NCBI GenBank assembly: GCA_030698225.1
Contig: JAUYNR010000033.1
Coordinates: 17,977-81,976 of the forward strand
Reading direction: 5' to 3'
Origin: Oxalobacteraceae bacterium
GTDB taxonomy: Bacteria; Pseudomonadota; Gammaproteobacteria; Burkholderiales; Burkholderiaceae_D
Length of the DNA stretch: 64,000 nucleotides
Shown: positions 20,388 through 29,176 of the stretch, one piece after another
Layout of the letters: the number at the start of each line of letters is the position of its first letter
Position numbering within the stretch: position 1 is the stretch's first letter
Position numbers and translations under genes: made by a program
The notes under the pieces: generated by a model
Seen by the model: the letters and a program-made list of their open reading frames with translations, nothing else
Told to the model about the DNA's origin: nothing
The model's database searches: none

Positions 20388-20666
20388 ATGAAAAAATCCG
20401 GCTTGGAAAAGCAGAAAGCCATGAAACTGGCCGGCAAGATGAAGCAAGCCGGCACTGGTGCAGCGTTCGGCCAGGATGCCGCCGTGCCGCTGGACCGGCG
20501 CGATCAGCGCAAGCTGGATCAGGCGCTCGGTCTGGTGCCGTTCGCGGTCAAGCTACACGGCGACCTGGTGGCCCAGTTGCAGGCGCTGGCACAGGCGCGT
20601 GCGATCGGGATGAACGAAGTGGTGGCGGAACTGCTGGCCAAGGCGCTGGCCGACCAGCCGAAATAA
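20388..20666 (+). CDS. Conserved small protein, function unknown
   Basis: 92 residues, starting MKKSGLEKQKAMKLAGKMKQA. The N-terminal third is very basic. The second half (FAVKLHGDLVAQLQALAQARAIGMNEVVAELLAKAL) reads like a ribbon-helix-helix type unit and could bind DNA or RNA (inference). The ATG at 20388 has AGGA about ten bases upstream, so I prefer it to the earlier in-frame ATG at 20325. I do not recognise the family. Confidence 0.65.
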   Translation: MKKSGLEKQKAMKLAGKMKQAGTGAAFGQDAAVPLDRRDQRKLDQALGLVPFAVKLHGDLVAQLQALAQARAIGMNEVVAELLAKALADQPK

Positions 20667-20695
20667 TGCGCGCATGATGGGTGGCGCAGCGCGGC

Positions 20696-20911
20696 TTATT
20701 CGTCCATCCCGCGCAGCGCTTCAATATCGGCTATCGCCATCCGCAGCATCAGTTCAGGCCTGGCCTCGTGCGGAGTGATGGTGGCGACGTGGGCGTCAGG
20801 CATTGACTTTTTCATAAGGCCATCGCGCTGGATAAAATACTCACCTTGGTCGTAGACGATGATATAGGTCAAGCCCTGCCCTTTGCGTCTCGTATATTCA
20901 TGAACTAGCAT
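20696..20911 (-). CDS. Small hypothetical protein
   Basis: 71 residues starting MLVHEYTRRKGQGLTYIIVYDQGEYFIQRDG. A clear TGGAGAACAAA ribosome binding region precedes the ATG, and codon use is normal for this genome, so it is likely real. It has no cysteines, signal peptide or membrane segment. It is divergent from the nitronate monooxygenase gene. Function unknown to me. Confidence 0.65.
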   Translation of the reverse strand: MLVHEYTRRKGQGLTYIIVYDQGEYFIQRDGLMKKSMPDAHVATITPHEARPELMLRMAIADIEALRGMDE

Positions 20912-21065
20912 TTTGTTCTCCAGGTTAGTAGCATTTAAGATGCAGCCTTTGGACAGTTATAAATATACTCGCATTGGCGCCTGAAAATAAGCTTGCAGCG
21001 CCATCAAATAATCCGGGCCGGCACCAGCAGCGTGCCTGCCGGTTCGATTCAAGGAGTCCCCGATC

Positions 21066-22139
21066 ATGTATTCACGTTATCTGTCACGTTTCTTGACGAT
21101 GCTGGGCGTCACCCATCCGATCATCCAGGCGCCGATGGCCGGCGGCGCCACCACGCCCGAACTGGTGGCGGCGGTCAGCAATGCCGGCGCGCTCGGTTCG
21201 TTCGCAGCCGCCACGCTGTCCCCGGCGGCGATGGCCGAAGGCGTGCAGCGCGTGCGTGCGCTGACCGACCAGCCGTTCAATGTCAACCTGTTTATCCTGG
21301 AGCAACCTGCGGTGGACCAGGCCGAACTGGCGGCCGCGCAGGCGCTCTTGGCCCCGTTTCGCGCCGCCCTCGGCTTGCCGGCGGCCACCCGCCCGGCCAA
21401 ATTCTGCGAAGACAACCAGGCCCAGATCGCCGCGCTGCTGGAACTGGCGCCGCCGGTGGTCAGCTTCACTTTCGGCGTGCTCGACGCGGCCACGGTGGCG
21501 CAATTCAGGCAACGGGGTTCGTTCGTGATCGGCACCGCCACCACGGTGGCCGAAGCCCGCGTATGGGAAACGGCCGGTGCCGATGCGATCTGCGTCCAGG
21601 GCATCGAAGCCGGCGGCCATCGCGGCACCTTCCTGGGCGACTTCGAACAGGCCGGCATCGGCCTGATGGCGCTGATTCCGCAGGTCGCGCGCGCGGTCAA
21701 TGTGCCGCTGATCGCGGCCGGCGGCATCATGGATGGCAACGGCATCGCCGCCGCGCTGATTCTGGGCGCGCAGGCGGCGCAACTCGGCACCGCCTTCCTG
21801 TGCTGCCCGGAAGCCGGGATTCATCCGGGCTGGAAGCAGCGCATCGCGCAAACCAGCGACGATGGCACCCGCTTGACCAGGGTATTTTCGGGAAAATACG
21901 CGCGCGGCATCGTCACCGATTTCATGCAGCAGCTGCGCCCGTTCGAGCATGATGTCCCGGCCTACCCGATCCAGAACGCGCTGACCGCGGAAATCCGCCA
22001 GGCCGCGGCCCGGCAGGATCAGCTGGAAATGATGTCGCTCTGGGCCGGCCAAGGCGCCGGCCTGGCGCGCCCGATGCCGGCAGCGCTGCTGGTGCAGACC
22101 CTGGCCGACGAGCTGACCATCGCGCTGCCGGGGCGCTGA
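21066..22139 (+). CDS. Nitronate monooxygenase family flavoprotein
   Basis: A 357-residue FMN-dependent TIM-barrel protein of the 2-nitropropane dioxygenase family, which oxidises nitronates such as propionate-3-nitronate. Typical blocks: THPIIQAPMAGGATTPELVAAVSNAGALGSF at the N-terminus, the phosphate-binding GADAICVQGIEAGGHRGTF, and ALIPQVARAVNVPLIAAGGIMDGNGIAAALILGAQAAQLGTAFL. AAGGAG lies upstream of the ATG. A distant paralogue occurs at 41471. Natural substrate cannot be inferred. Confidence 0.9.
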   Translation: MYSRYLSRFLTMLGVTHPIIQAPMAGGATTPELVAAVSNAGALGSFAAATLSPAAMAEGVQRVRALTDQPFNVNLFILEQPAVDQAELAAAQALLAPFRAALGLPAATRPAKFCEDNQAQIAALLELAPPVVSFTFGVLDAATVAQFRQRGSFVIGTATTVAEARVWETAGADAICVQGIEAGGHRGTFLGDFEQAGIGLMALIPQVARAVNVPLIAAGGIMDGNGIAAALILGAQAAQLGTAFLCCPEAGIHPGWKQRIAQTSDDGTRLTRVFSGKYARGIVTDFMQQLRPFEHDVPAYPIQNALTAEIRQAAARQDQLEMMSLWAGQGAGLARPMPAALLVQTLADELTIALPGR

Positions 22140-22158
22140 TACCGGCTAGCTTGCCGGA

Positions 22159-23169
22159 TTACTTGCGCAGCTTGGCCAGCTCGGCCTGCAAGTCTTTCAC
22201 CACTTCGGCACCGCCATCGGCGGCGAATTTGTCGAACGCCGGCTTGGCCTTGTCGCGCATGCGGCCGACTTCGTGGTCGGAAACCACGCTGACCTGCATC
22301 CCTTTGGATTTCAGGTATTCGACCGCCTTGACGGCCGCTGCGCGGCTATCCTTGCGCTCGAAATCGCGCGCGGCGAGCGCCGATTCCTGCAACGCCTTTT
22401 TCTCGTTGGCGTTCAAGCCATCCCACCATTTCTTGCTGGCGATCACGATCCACGGGCTATAGACGTGCTTGGTGATCGACAGGTACTTCTGCACTTCATA
22501 GAACTTGCTGGACTGGATGGTGTTGACCGGGTTTTCCTGGCCGTCGACGGTCTTGGTTTCCAGCGCGGTAAACAGTTCCGAGAACGGCAGCGGCACCGCA
22601 TTCGCGCCGAAGCTGTTGAACATGTCGATATACACCGGGTTCTGCATCACGCGCAGCTTGACGCCCTGCATGTCTTCCAGCCTGGTGATCGGGCGCTTGG
22701 TGTTGGTCAGGTTGCGGAAACCGTTTTCCCAGTACACCAGTCCGACCAGCCCCTTGTCCTGCAGGCGGGCTGCCAGCTTCTGGCCGAACGGGCCGTCCAG
22801 CACGGTGTCTGCCTCAGTTTCATTGGCAAACAGGAAAGGCAGGTCGTAGACGCCGAAATCCTTGACGATGCCGACCAGGGTGGCGGTGGAGCCGACCATC
22901 ATTTCCTGGGCGCCGCCGATCAGCGCGTTCTGCATCTGCACGTCGCCGCCCAGGCTGGCGTTGGCGAAGCCCTTGGCTTTCATCTTGCCGCCGCTGCGCT
23001 TGGCCAGATCCTCGGCGAAGAACTTCACCGCGCGGCCCTGGTTGCTGTCGTCGGCCAGGCCGTAGCCGAAGCGGATGATGCGCGGTTTGAAGTCGGCCGC
23101 CTGCGCGGCGCTGGCGGTGACGCCTGCAATTGCCAGTGCCAGCACCAGTGTCTTGACGATATTTTTCAT
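22159..23169 (-). CDS. dctP: TRAP transporter solute-binding protein (DctP family)
   Basis: A 336-residue periplasmic binding protein. The signal peptide is MKNIVKTLVLALAIAGVTASAAQA with cleavage after AQA. The GSTATLVGIVKDFGVYDLPFLF and TNTKRPITRLEDMQGVKLRVMQNPVYIDMFNSFGANAVPLPFSELFTAL blocks are standard for DctP proteins; the Arg in LRVMQNP usually binds the substrate carboxylate. It is the last gene of the gntK-dctQ-dctM-dctP unit. With gluconokinase upstream, the ligand is probably gluconate or a related sugar acid. Confidence 0.92.
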   Translation of the reverse strand: MKNIVKTLVLALAIAGVTASAAQAADFKPRIIRFGYGLADDSNQGRAVKFFAEDLAKRSGGKMKAKGFANASLGGDVQMQNALIGGAQEMMVGSTATLVGIVKDFGVYDLPFLFANETEADTVLDGPFGQKLAARLQDKGLVGLVYWENGFRNLTNTKRPITRLEDMQGVKLRVMQNPVYIDMFNSFGANAVPLPFSELFTALETKTVDGQENPVNTIQSSKFYEVQKYLSITKHVYSPWIVIASKKWWDGLNANEKKALQESALAARDFERKDSRAAAVKAVEYLKSKGMQVSVVSDHEVGRMRDKAKPAFDKFAADGGAEVVKDLQAELAKLRK

Positions 23170-23201
23170 AACTCCTCCAGATGTTGCTTTGTTGATAAAT
23201 A

Positions 23202-24479
23202 TTAACTAAACCAGGCCATCGGTGCGGTGATGATCCCGGGGAAAACGACAAACAATGAAATCAGCGCGATATACGTCAGCAGGAACGGCCAGATGCCTTT
23301 GGTGGCGCTTTCCAGCGAGATCTTGGCGACGCCGCAGACCACGTTGAGCACCGTGCAGACCGGTGGATGGATCAGGCCCAGGGTACCGACCAGCACGAAC
23401 ATCACGCCGAAATAGGTACCGTCGATGCCGGCCTTGAGCGCCAGCGGCATCAGCACCGGTGCCATCACCAGGATCGTCGGCGTCAGGTCCATCACGGTGC
23501 CGACCGCCAGCAACAGCAGCATGATCGCGGCCATCAGCACGCGCGGGTCGTCCATCAGCGGCGCCAGCGTATCGGTCAGCTGGGTCGGCAGATCGGCCAG
23601 CGTCACCATATACGACGACACCAGTGCGCCGGCCACCAGGAACATCACGGTGCTGGTGGTCTGGGCCGCATCCACCAGCAGTTTCAGCAACTGATTGAAC
23701 TTCACTTCGCGGTACACGAACAGGCTCACCAGCAGCGAATACACGGCCGCCACCACTGCCGCCTCAGTCGGCGTGAACAGACCGCCGCGCAAGCCGCCGA
23801 TGATGATGATCGGCAACATCAGCGCCCACAGGCTGTCGACCAGCGCGCCGCGCCGCTCGGACCAGTCTTTTTTCGGTTGCGGCGTGACGTTCATCTTGCG
23901 TGCCAGCACCATCCAGACGCTTACCAGCGCAATCCCCATCAGGATGCCAGGCACGATGCCGGCCATGAACAGTTTGGAAATCGAGGTATTGGTGGCGACG
24001 CCGAAGATGATGAACGACATCGACGGCGGAATGATCGGTGCGATGATGCCGCCGGAGGCGATCAGGCCGGCCGAACGCGGCACCGGGTAACCGTTGTCGC
24101 GCATCATCGGAATCAGCAGGGTCGCCAGCGCGGCGGTATCGGCAATCGCCGAGCCGGACAGGCTGGCCAGCAGCACCGAGGCGCCGATCGCGACATAGCC
24201 GAGTCCGCCGTTGATATGTCCGACCAGACTGACCGCCAGGCTGATGATGCGCTTGGAGATACCGCCGGCATTCATCAGTTCGCCGGCCAGGATGAAGAAC
24301 GGCACCGCCATCAGCGGGAAGTTGTCGGCGCCGGACAGCAGGTTTTGCGCCACCAGTTGGGCATCGAAAAAGTCCAGATGGAACATCAGCGCAACGCCGG
24401 TCAGCAGCAGCGCGAAGGCGATCGGCATGCCCAGCGTCATCAGCAGGATCAGCGAGCCTAAAAAGATTGCGAGCGTCAT
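23202..24479 (-). CDS. dctM: TRAP transporter large permease (DctM family)
   Basis: A 425-residue integral membrane protein with about 12 hydrophobic segments. It carries GMPIAFALLLTGVALMF, NFPLMAVPFFILAGELMNAGGIS, GSAIADTAALATLLIPMM and GIIAPIIPPSMSFIIFGVATNTSISKLFMAGI, all DctM hallmarks. It is the sodium-coupled translocation subunit. The ATG at 24477-24479 overlaps the dctQ stop (ATGA). The frame remains open upstream but that part overlaps dctQ and gntK and is not coding. Confidence 0.93.
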   Translation of the reverse strand: MTLAIFLGSLILLMTLGMPIAFALLLTGVALMFHLDFFDAQLVAQNLLSGADNFPLMAVPFFILAGELMNAGGISKRIISLAVSLVGHINGGLGYVAIGASVLLASLSGSAIADTAALATLLIPMMRDNGYPVPRSAGLIASGGIIAPIIPPSMSFIIFGVATNTSISKLFMAGIVPGILMGIALVSVWMVLARKMNVTPQPKKDWSERRGALVDSLWALMLPIIIIGGLRGGLFTPTEAAVVAAVYSLLVSLFVYREVKFNQLLKLLVDAAQTTSTVMFLVAGALVSSYMVTLADLPTQLTDTLAPLMDDPRVLMAAIMLLLLAVGTVMDLTPTILVMAPVLMPLALKAGIDGTYFGVMFVLVGTLGLIHPPVCTVLNVVCGVAKISLESATKGIWPFLLTYIALISLFVVFPGIITAPMAWFS

Positions 24480-25009
24480 TCTGCGGCTCCCTGCTGGATG
24501 ATTGCGTCCAGTGAAGGAGCGGTGTTGCCCGGTATCATTGCGTCCGGATGGCGGCTGACGATGCGCCACAGATTGAGCGCGACGATCAGGATCATCGAGG
24601 CCGCGCAGAGCAGCCCGGCGGATGCCATGAAGGCGGTCGGATAGCGCAGCACGGTGGAATAGGTGCTCATGCCGATCACGGTCTGGGTCCAGCTGCCGTA
24701 CAGGAACAGCCACAAGCCGTACAGCATCAGCAGGTGGCTGACGACCGCGCAGACGCGGCGGGCGCCGGGCGGCAAGCGCGCCTGCATCATTTCGACGCCC
24801 AGATGGGCATGGCGGCGCAGGGCCAGGATCGCGCCGAGGAAGATCAGCCAGACGAACATCAGGCGGGCTAATTCTTCCGCCGCTGCGATGCCGGAATCGA
24901 ACAGATAGCGCAACACGACGTTGCCGAACACCAGCGCCACCATGATGGCCAGCGCCAGTGCCATCAGCCATTCGACGATGTGCTCCAGGCGCGGAACAAG
25001 CTGTTTCAT
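24476..25009 (-). CDS. dctQ: TRAP transporter small permease (DctQ family)
   Basis: A 177-residue four-helix membrane protein that bridges the binding protein and the large permease. Blocks: EWLMALALAIMVALVFGNVVLRYLF, AEELARLMFVWLIFLGAILALRRHAHLGVEMM and LRYPTAFMASAGLLCAASMILIVALNLWRI. The start at 25009 is favoured over an in-frame ATG at 25051 because GGAG stands 8 bases upstream. Translationally coupled to dctM. Confidence 0.9.
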   Translation of the reverse strand: MKQLVPRLEHIVEWLMALALAIMVALVFGNVVLRYLFDSGIAAAEELARLMFVWLIFLGAILALRRHAHLGVEMMQARLPPGARRVCAVVSHLLMLYGLWLFLYGSWTQTVIGMSTYSTVLRYPTAFMASAGLLCAASMILIVALNLWRIVSRHPDAMIPGNTAPSLDAIIQQGAAE

Positions 25010-25047
25010 TGTTGAGTCTCCTTTTGATGTGAAAGTCGCAAAGCGAC

Positions 25048-25644
25048 TCACTTTGCTCCCCTCTCCCGCAGGCGGGAGAGGGGTTCGGGGGTGAGGGCGA
25101 CCGTGACCTTTGGTACGGCTGTTGTGAAATGCTGGACGATGTTTTCAATCAGTTGCTCGGGCGGGTGCCGGATATCCAGCCGGAGTCCGTTCTCGTCCGG
25201 CGCCGGCGGTTCCAGATCGCGCAATTGGCTGTCGAGCAAGGCCAGCGGCATGAAGTGCTCGCCGCGCGCCTGCATGCGGGCCGCGATCAGCTCGCGCGCG
25301 CCGTCGAGATGGACGAACAGCAGCGCCGGGTCGCCTTCGCGCAACAGGTCGCGGTAACGCCGTTTCAGCGCCGAGCACGAGAGCACCAGGCCGATGCCGC
25401 GTTCCCGCGCGGCGCGGATCCGCGCTTGCAGGATCAGCAGCCAGTCCTGGCGGTCGGCATCGTCGAGCGGGGTGCCGGCCGCCATCTTGGCGACATTGGC
25501 GGCCGGATGATCGTCATCCCCTTCCACATAGGCGAGGCCCAGACGGTGCGCCAGGCGGCGCCCGATTTCGCTCTTGCCGCAACCGCTGACGCCCATCACG
25601 ACCCAGCGCAGCGGATGGCAATGTATTGTTGTTTGATCATTCAT
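25048..25644 (-). CDS. gntK: Gluconokinase
   Basis: A 198-residue P-loop kinase that phosphorylates D-gluconate to 6-phosphogluconate. The Walker A motif is VMGVSGCGKSEIGRRLA at residues 16-32. EGDDDHPAANVAKMAAGTPLDDADRQDWL and VLSCSALKRRYRDLLR are typical of GntK. The last 16 residues (ALTPEPLSRLRERGAK) are the translation of the palindromic repeat at 25058-25083 and replace the natural C-terminus. It is the first gene after the GntR-type operator. Confidence 0.93.
   Translation of the reverse strand: MNDQTTIHCHPLRWVVMGVSGCGKSEIGRRLAHRLGLAYVEGDDDHPAANVAKMAAGTPLDDADRQDWLLILQARIRAARERGIGLVLSCSALKRRYRDLLREGDPALLFVHLDGARELIAARMQARGEHFMPLALLDSQLRDLEPPAPDENGLRLDIRHPPEQLIENIVQHFTTAVPKVTVALTPEPLSRLRERGAK
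25058..25083. repeat. Short GC-rich hairpin repeat, copy b
   Basis: Perfect 12-bp arms CCCCTCTCCCGC/GCGGGAGAGGGG with a 2-base loop. It forms the 3' end of gntK. The T-poor flank makes terminator function doubtful. Confidence 0.8.
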
Positions 25645-25708
25645 CCTGATGTATGCGTTTCTCGATATTGATTTGACTCGGGTGGCTGAAAGAACTGGCT
25701 AAATACCG

Positions 25709-25726
25709 AATGTTAGCGCTAACATT
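25709..25726. promoter_or_regulatory. LacI/GntR-type operator
   Basis: A perfect 18-bp palindrome, AATGTTAGC and its complement, with the central CG typical of LacI-family sites. It lies in the divergent region, 65 bases upstream of gntK and 188 bases upstream of the regulator gene. It closely resembles gluconate-operator sequences of the ATGTTA-N4-TAACAT form. Confidence 0.8.
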
Positions 25727-25913
25727 GCGAGGATTCTAATCATTTAAAACGCTTTGTAAAGGCATTTCGATGTCGCACTGCAGCAAGAATTGCTGTTTTT
25801 ATAGGCAGAATTTATCCATCACACATGCCGGCGCCAGCACATGCGGGGCAGCCAGAGCAGTCTGATCAGGCACGTATTGCAAGGCGCCGGCGATTCCGGT
25901 ACAACCGTCCATC

Positions 25914-26936
25914 ATGTCCATACGCAAACCCCGCCCTACCCGCTCCGGCAGCATCACGCTGGCCGATATCGCCGAGCGCATCGGCACCAGTGCGATCACG
26001 GTGTCGCGCGCGATCAACACGCCACACCTGGTGTCGGCTGCGCTGCGGGCGCAGATCGATGCCGCCATCGCCGAAACCGGTTACCTGCCGAACCGCGCCG
26101 CGCGGGCGCTGGCCCGCGCCCGCTCCGACAGCGTCGCGGTGCTGGTGCCGTCGCTGTCGAATACGGTCTTCATCGAAATCCTGGCCGGCATCCACGACGT
26201 GCTGCAGCCGCACGGCTACCGCACGCTGATCGGCGATACCCGCTATTCGGCGGCGCAGGAAGAGAGCCTGCTGCGGGCCTATCTGGAGCATTCGCCGGAC
26301 GGCTTGCTGATCACCGGTTTCGAGCAGACCGCAGCGACGCGGCAGCTGATAGCCAACAGCCGGATTCCGGTGGTGCACATGATGGAACTGGGGCCGGCCG
26401 ACGCCTGTGCGGTCGGCCTGCATCAGTTCGATGCGGGATTTGCGATGACCCGCCACCTGATCGAGCGCGGCTACCGGCGCATCGGCTTCCTGGGCGCGCA
26501 GCTGGATCCGCGCGTGATGGAACGGCTGGCCGGCTACCGCGCCGCCCTGCAGCAAGCGGGCCTGGTCTATCCGGCCGGCGAACTGCTGGACCGCACGCCG
26601 TCCTCGATCGGGCTCGGAGTGCAGCTGCTGGATCGGCTGCTGCAGCAGGCGCCCGATTGCGACGCGCTGTTCTGTTGCAATGACGATCTGGCGCAGGGCG
26701 TGCTGTTCGAATGCCAGCGGCGCGGCATCCGCGTGCCGCAGCAACTGGCGGTAGCCGGCTTCAATGATTTGGCCGCCTCGGCCTGGATCAATCCGAGACT
26801 GACCACCATCGCCACCCCGCGCTATGCGATCGGGCATGCGGCCGCGACCATGTTGCTGCAACGAATGGAAGGCCGGGTGCCGGAACCGGCCCAAATCGAT
26901 CTGGGCTACACGCTGGTGGTGCGCGAAAGCACCTGA
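25914..26936 (+). CDS. gntR: LacI-family transcriptional regulator, probable gluconate repressor
   Basis: A 340-residue regulator. The helix-turn-helix is ITLADIAERIGTSAITVSRAINTPHLVSAALRAQIDAAI (about residues 14-52), followed by the hinge-helix NRAARALARARS. The sugar-binding domain has RHLIERGYRRIGFLG and AVAGFNDLAASAWINPRLTTIATP, as in GntR of the LacI family. It is divergent from gntK-dctQMP with a perfect 18-bp palindrome between them. That arrangement implies repression relieved by gluconate or 6-phosphogluconate. Confidence 0.9.
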   Translation: MSIRKPRPTRSGSITLADIAERIGTSAITVSRAINTPHLVSAALRAQIDAAIAETGYLPNRAARALARARSDSVAVLVPSLSNTVFIEILAGIHDVLQPHGYRTLIGDTRYSAAQEESLLRAYLEHSPDGLLITGFEQTAATRQLIANSRIPVVHMMELGPADACAVGLHQFDAGFAMTRHLIERGYRRIGFLGAQLDPRVMERLAGYRAALQQAGLVYPAGELLDRTPSSIGLGVQLLDRLLQQAPDCDALFCCNDDLAQGVLFECQRRGIRVPQQLAVAGFNDLAASAWINPRLTTIATPRYAIGHAAATMLLQRMEGRVPEPAQIDLGYTLVVREST

Positions 26937-27009
26937 TGCGAGCGCCAGATCGATCCTGGGCATTCCCGGCTGCGTTGGCGCAGCGCGTTACGGCGACCTC
27001 GCAGCCGCA

Positions 27010-28401
27010 TCACAGCCAATACTCGAGCCTGCGGGCGACCCATTCCTTGAACCGGTTGCCCAGCGGACGCTGCGCCCATGTTGCGCCGGTGATTTCGACC
27101 GAATGGCGCAGGTCCTCGACAAACGCATCTTCCATCGCATTGGCGAACTCCTCGTCGAACACCACCACGTTGATTTCATTGTTGTGCAGGAAGCTGCGGG
27201 TATCGATATTGGTCGATCCGACCGTCGCCCATACCGCGTCGATCACCGCGGTCTTCGCATGCAGGACCGCGACCTGCAATTGATAGATCTTGATTCCGGC
27301 AGCCAGCATTTCGCTGTAAAAGGATTGCGCCGCATAAAATACCAGGCCGTTATCCGTCACCCCGGGCAGGATGATCTTGACATCGACGCCACGGCGCGCC
27401 GCATCGCGCAATGCCTGCAGAATCTGCGCGTCCGGCACGAAGTAGGCGCAGGTGATGTGAATGCTGTTCTTTGCCGCTTGTATCGCCAGCACATACGCGG
27501 TGTAAATCTCATGGTCGCCATCGGGTGCGCTGGCCAGAACCCGCACCAGTTTGTCGCCGGCTTCTTTTAACGGTGGAAAGAAATTGCTATCGGGGAGATC
27601 GGCTGATTGTCGGCTGGCCCAGGTGTCCAGAAATACCCACTGCAGTGCGGCCACCGCCGGCCCTTCGATCTTGATATGGGTATCGCGCCAGCCGACCTTG
27701 GATGCGCGCCTGGCCTTCGAGCGGAACAGCGAACTATTCGCATAGGTACCGCTGATATTGACGCCGCCGGTGAAGGCGACCTTACCGTCGACCACCAGAA
27801 TCTTCCGGTGATCGCGATTATTCAGCTGCCATGGCACGATCAGCTTCAGTGGATTGACCGGATTGAAGGCCAGCAGCCGAATCCCGGCGGCGCGCATGTT
27901 GTCGAAGAATGCCTGCGGCGTGCCTAGCGTGCCGACGCTATCGTAAATCACGTTGACCTGCACCCCGGCGCGCTGGCGGGCGATCAGGATATCGGCAAAG
28001 CGGATGCCGAGTTCATCCTGGTCGAAGATATAGGTTTCCAGATTGATGTGATCCTTGGCCGCGCTGATCGCCTCTATCATCGCGGCCATGGTCTGCGGGC
28101 CATCGTACAGCAAGGTAACTTTGTTGCCGGCGATCACAGGACTGCCGGTCGCCGCCTGTTCCAGCGCCGCCAGCGCTGCGCTATCCGTATGCGAATTGCG
28201 CCAGCGACCGGCCAGCGGCGAATGGGATTTTCTTGCGCCGACCGCGCGCTGCGCATTGGCCGCCGCCGGGTTCGCCTGTTCTGCCAGCGGGCTGCCCAGA
28301 TACCGCACTTCGGGCAGCGCAGCGCAGGCGCTGGCCAGCAGACCGATTGCGATCATGACGACAAAACGGAGGATGCGGTTAACAGATACGTCGCAGCCCA
28401 T
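27010..28401 (-). CDS. Phospholipase D-family cardiolipin synthase-like lipoprotein
   Basis: A 463-residue protein with two HKD motifs: HRKILVVDGKVAFTGGVN and HAKTAVIDAVWATVGSTNIDTRS. It should transfer phosphatidyl groups (cardiolipin synthesis) or hydrolyse phospholipids. The N-terminus FVVMIAIGLLASACAALPE has a lipobox-like LASAC, so it may be a lipoprotein, unlike classical ClsA, which has two membrane helices. GGGAG lies 6 bases before the ATG. The length and the NFFPPLKEAGDKLVRVLASAPDG middle section match the ClsB/ClsC-like group. Confidence 0.87.
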   Translation of the reverse strand: MGCDVSVNRILRFVVMIAIGLLASACAALPEVRYLGSPLAEQANPAAANAQRAVGARKSHSPLAGRWRNSHTDSAALAALEQAATGSPVIAGNKVTLLYDGPQTMAAMIEAISAAKDHINLETYIFDQDELGIRFADILIARQRAGVQVNVIYDSVGTLGTPQAFFDNMRAAGIRLLAFNPVNPLKLIVPWQLNNRDHRKILVVDGKVAFTGGVNISGTYANSSLFRSKARRASKVGWRDTHIKIEGPAVAALQWVFLDTWASRQSADLPDSNFFPPLKEAGDKLVRVLASAPDGDHEIYTAYVLAIQAAKNSIHITCAYFVPDAQILQALRDAARRGVDVKIILPGVTDNGLVFYAAQSFYSEMLAAGIKIYQLQVAVLHAKTAVIDAVWATVGSTNIDTRSFLHNNEINVVVFDEEFANAMEDAFVEDLRHSVEITGATWAQRPLGNRFKEWVARRLEYWL

Positions 28402-28426
28402 CAGACACTCCCGGCGGCTTCCAGAT

Positions 28427-28750
28427 TCAGGGATTGCGCACGATTACGCGATCGTCGATCTGGACTGTATCACCAAGCCGATAAGCAGGCCCGGCTGCAA
28501 GGGCAACGGTTTGCGTGGTGTCATTGTGCAAACGCATGAATACTTCAAAGTGGCGCGAGCTGCGCGAGTTGCCTTCGATCGCGCGACCGCCATACGCAGC
28601 GCCGGTCTGCGCTGCGACGCCGCTCTGATTGCCTGCGGCGGCCCGGGCCGGGCTGCCCTGCTGTGCGCGGGCCTGGCCCGGCAGCAATGCCAGCGACATC
28701 AGCGCCGATATTGCGACCATGCCGGTCAAAAATTTTTGCGATACTTTCAT
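28427..28750 (-). CDS. Small exported protein, function unknown
   Basis: 107 residues. The N-terminus MKVSQKFLTGMVAISALMSLALLPGQARAQQG is a good Sec signal peptide with cleavage after ARA. The mature part is rich in Ala and Gly and ends in a short beta-type stretch (YRLGDTVQIDDRVIVRNP). GGGGAA precedes the ATG. It is 25 bases upstream of, and in the same direction as, the cardiolipin synthase-like gene, so the two are probably co-transcribed. Confidence 0.75.
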   Translation of the reverse strand: MKVSQKFLTGMVAISALMSLALLPGQARAQQGSPARAAAGNQSGVAAQTGAAYGGRAIEGNSRSSRHFEVFMRLHNDTTQTVALAAGPAYRLGDTVQIDDRVIVRNP

Positions 28751-28924
28751 CGGGTTCCCCTGTTATTTGCTGCGATCGATGCAAACGATGCGATGCCTTG
28801 CATTTACAGCCGCAAGATAGCCGGCTGCCGCAGGCCGGTCTGTGCGCTACCGAACGCCGCGGCCGACGCCGGCCCGAACTGCGGTTTGACCGCATAATGC
28901 TGTTTTATCGCAGCAATCATAATC

Positions 28925-29176
28925 ATGACCCCCGACTCGCCATCCGACCCCACTTCGATGCTGACCACGATGCAGAATTTCGACCCCGAAACCCATGCCG
29001 GCCCGCTGCCTTCGCCCTGCATCAACCTGTGCCGGATGGATCCGGCTTCCGGCCTGTGCCAGGGCTGCCTGCGCACCATCGCGGAAATCGTCGCCTGGAG
29101 CCGCGCCGGCGAAAGCGACAAGCGCGCGATCTGGCAGGAAATCCGGCGCCGTGCAACGCAATCGGGACCTTTATGA
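28925..29176 (+). CDS. DUF1289 family cysteine-rich protein
   Basis: 83 residues with SPCINLCRMDPASGLCQGCLRTIAEIVAWSRAGESDKRAIWQEI, the defining DUF1289 pattern (Cys-x3-Cys...Cys-x2-Cys). The four cysteines probably bind a metal or iron-sulfur cluster; function is unknown. The stop overlaps the start of the downstream hydrolase (ATGA), so the pair is translationally coupled. Confidence 0.88.
   Translation: MTPDSPSDPTSMLTTMQNFDPETHAGPLPSPCINLCRMDPASGLCQGCLRTIAEIVAWSRAGESDKRAIWQEIRRRATQSGPL

Noticed and set aside
25645..25840. Further copy of the two-hairpin element near gntK (TGATGTATGCG)
   Set aside because: Only a few bases match; neither hairpin nor the TATATTCATT core is present.
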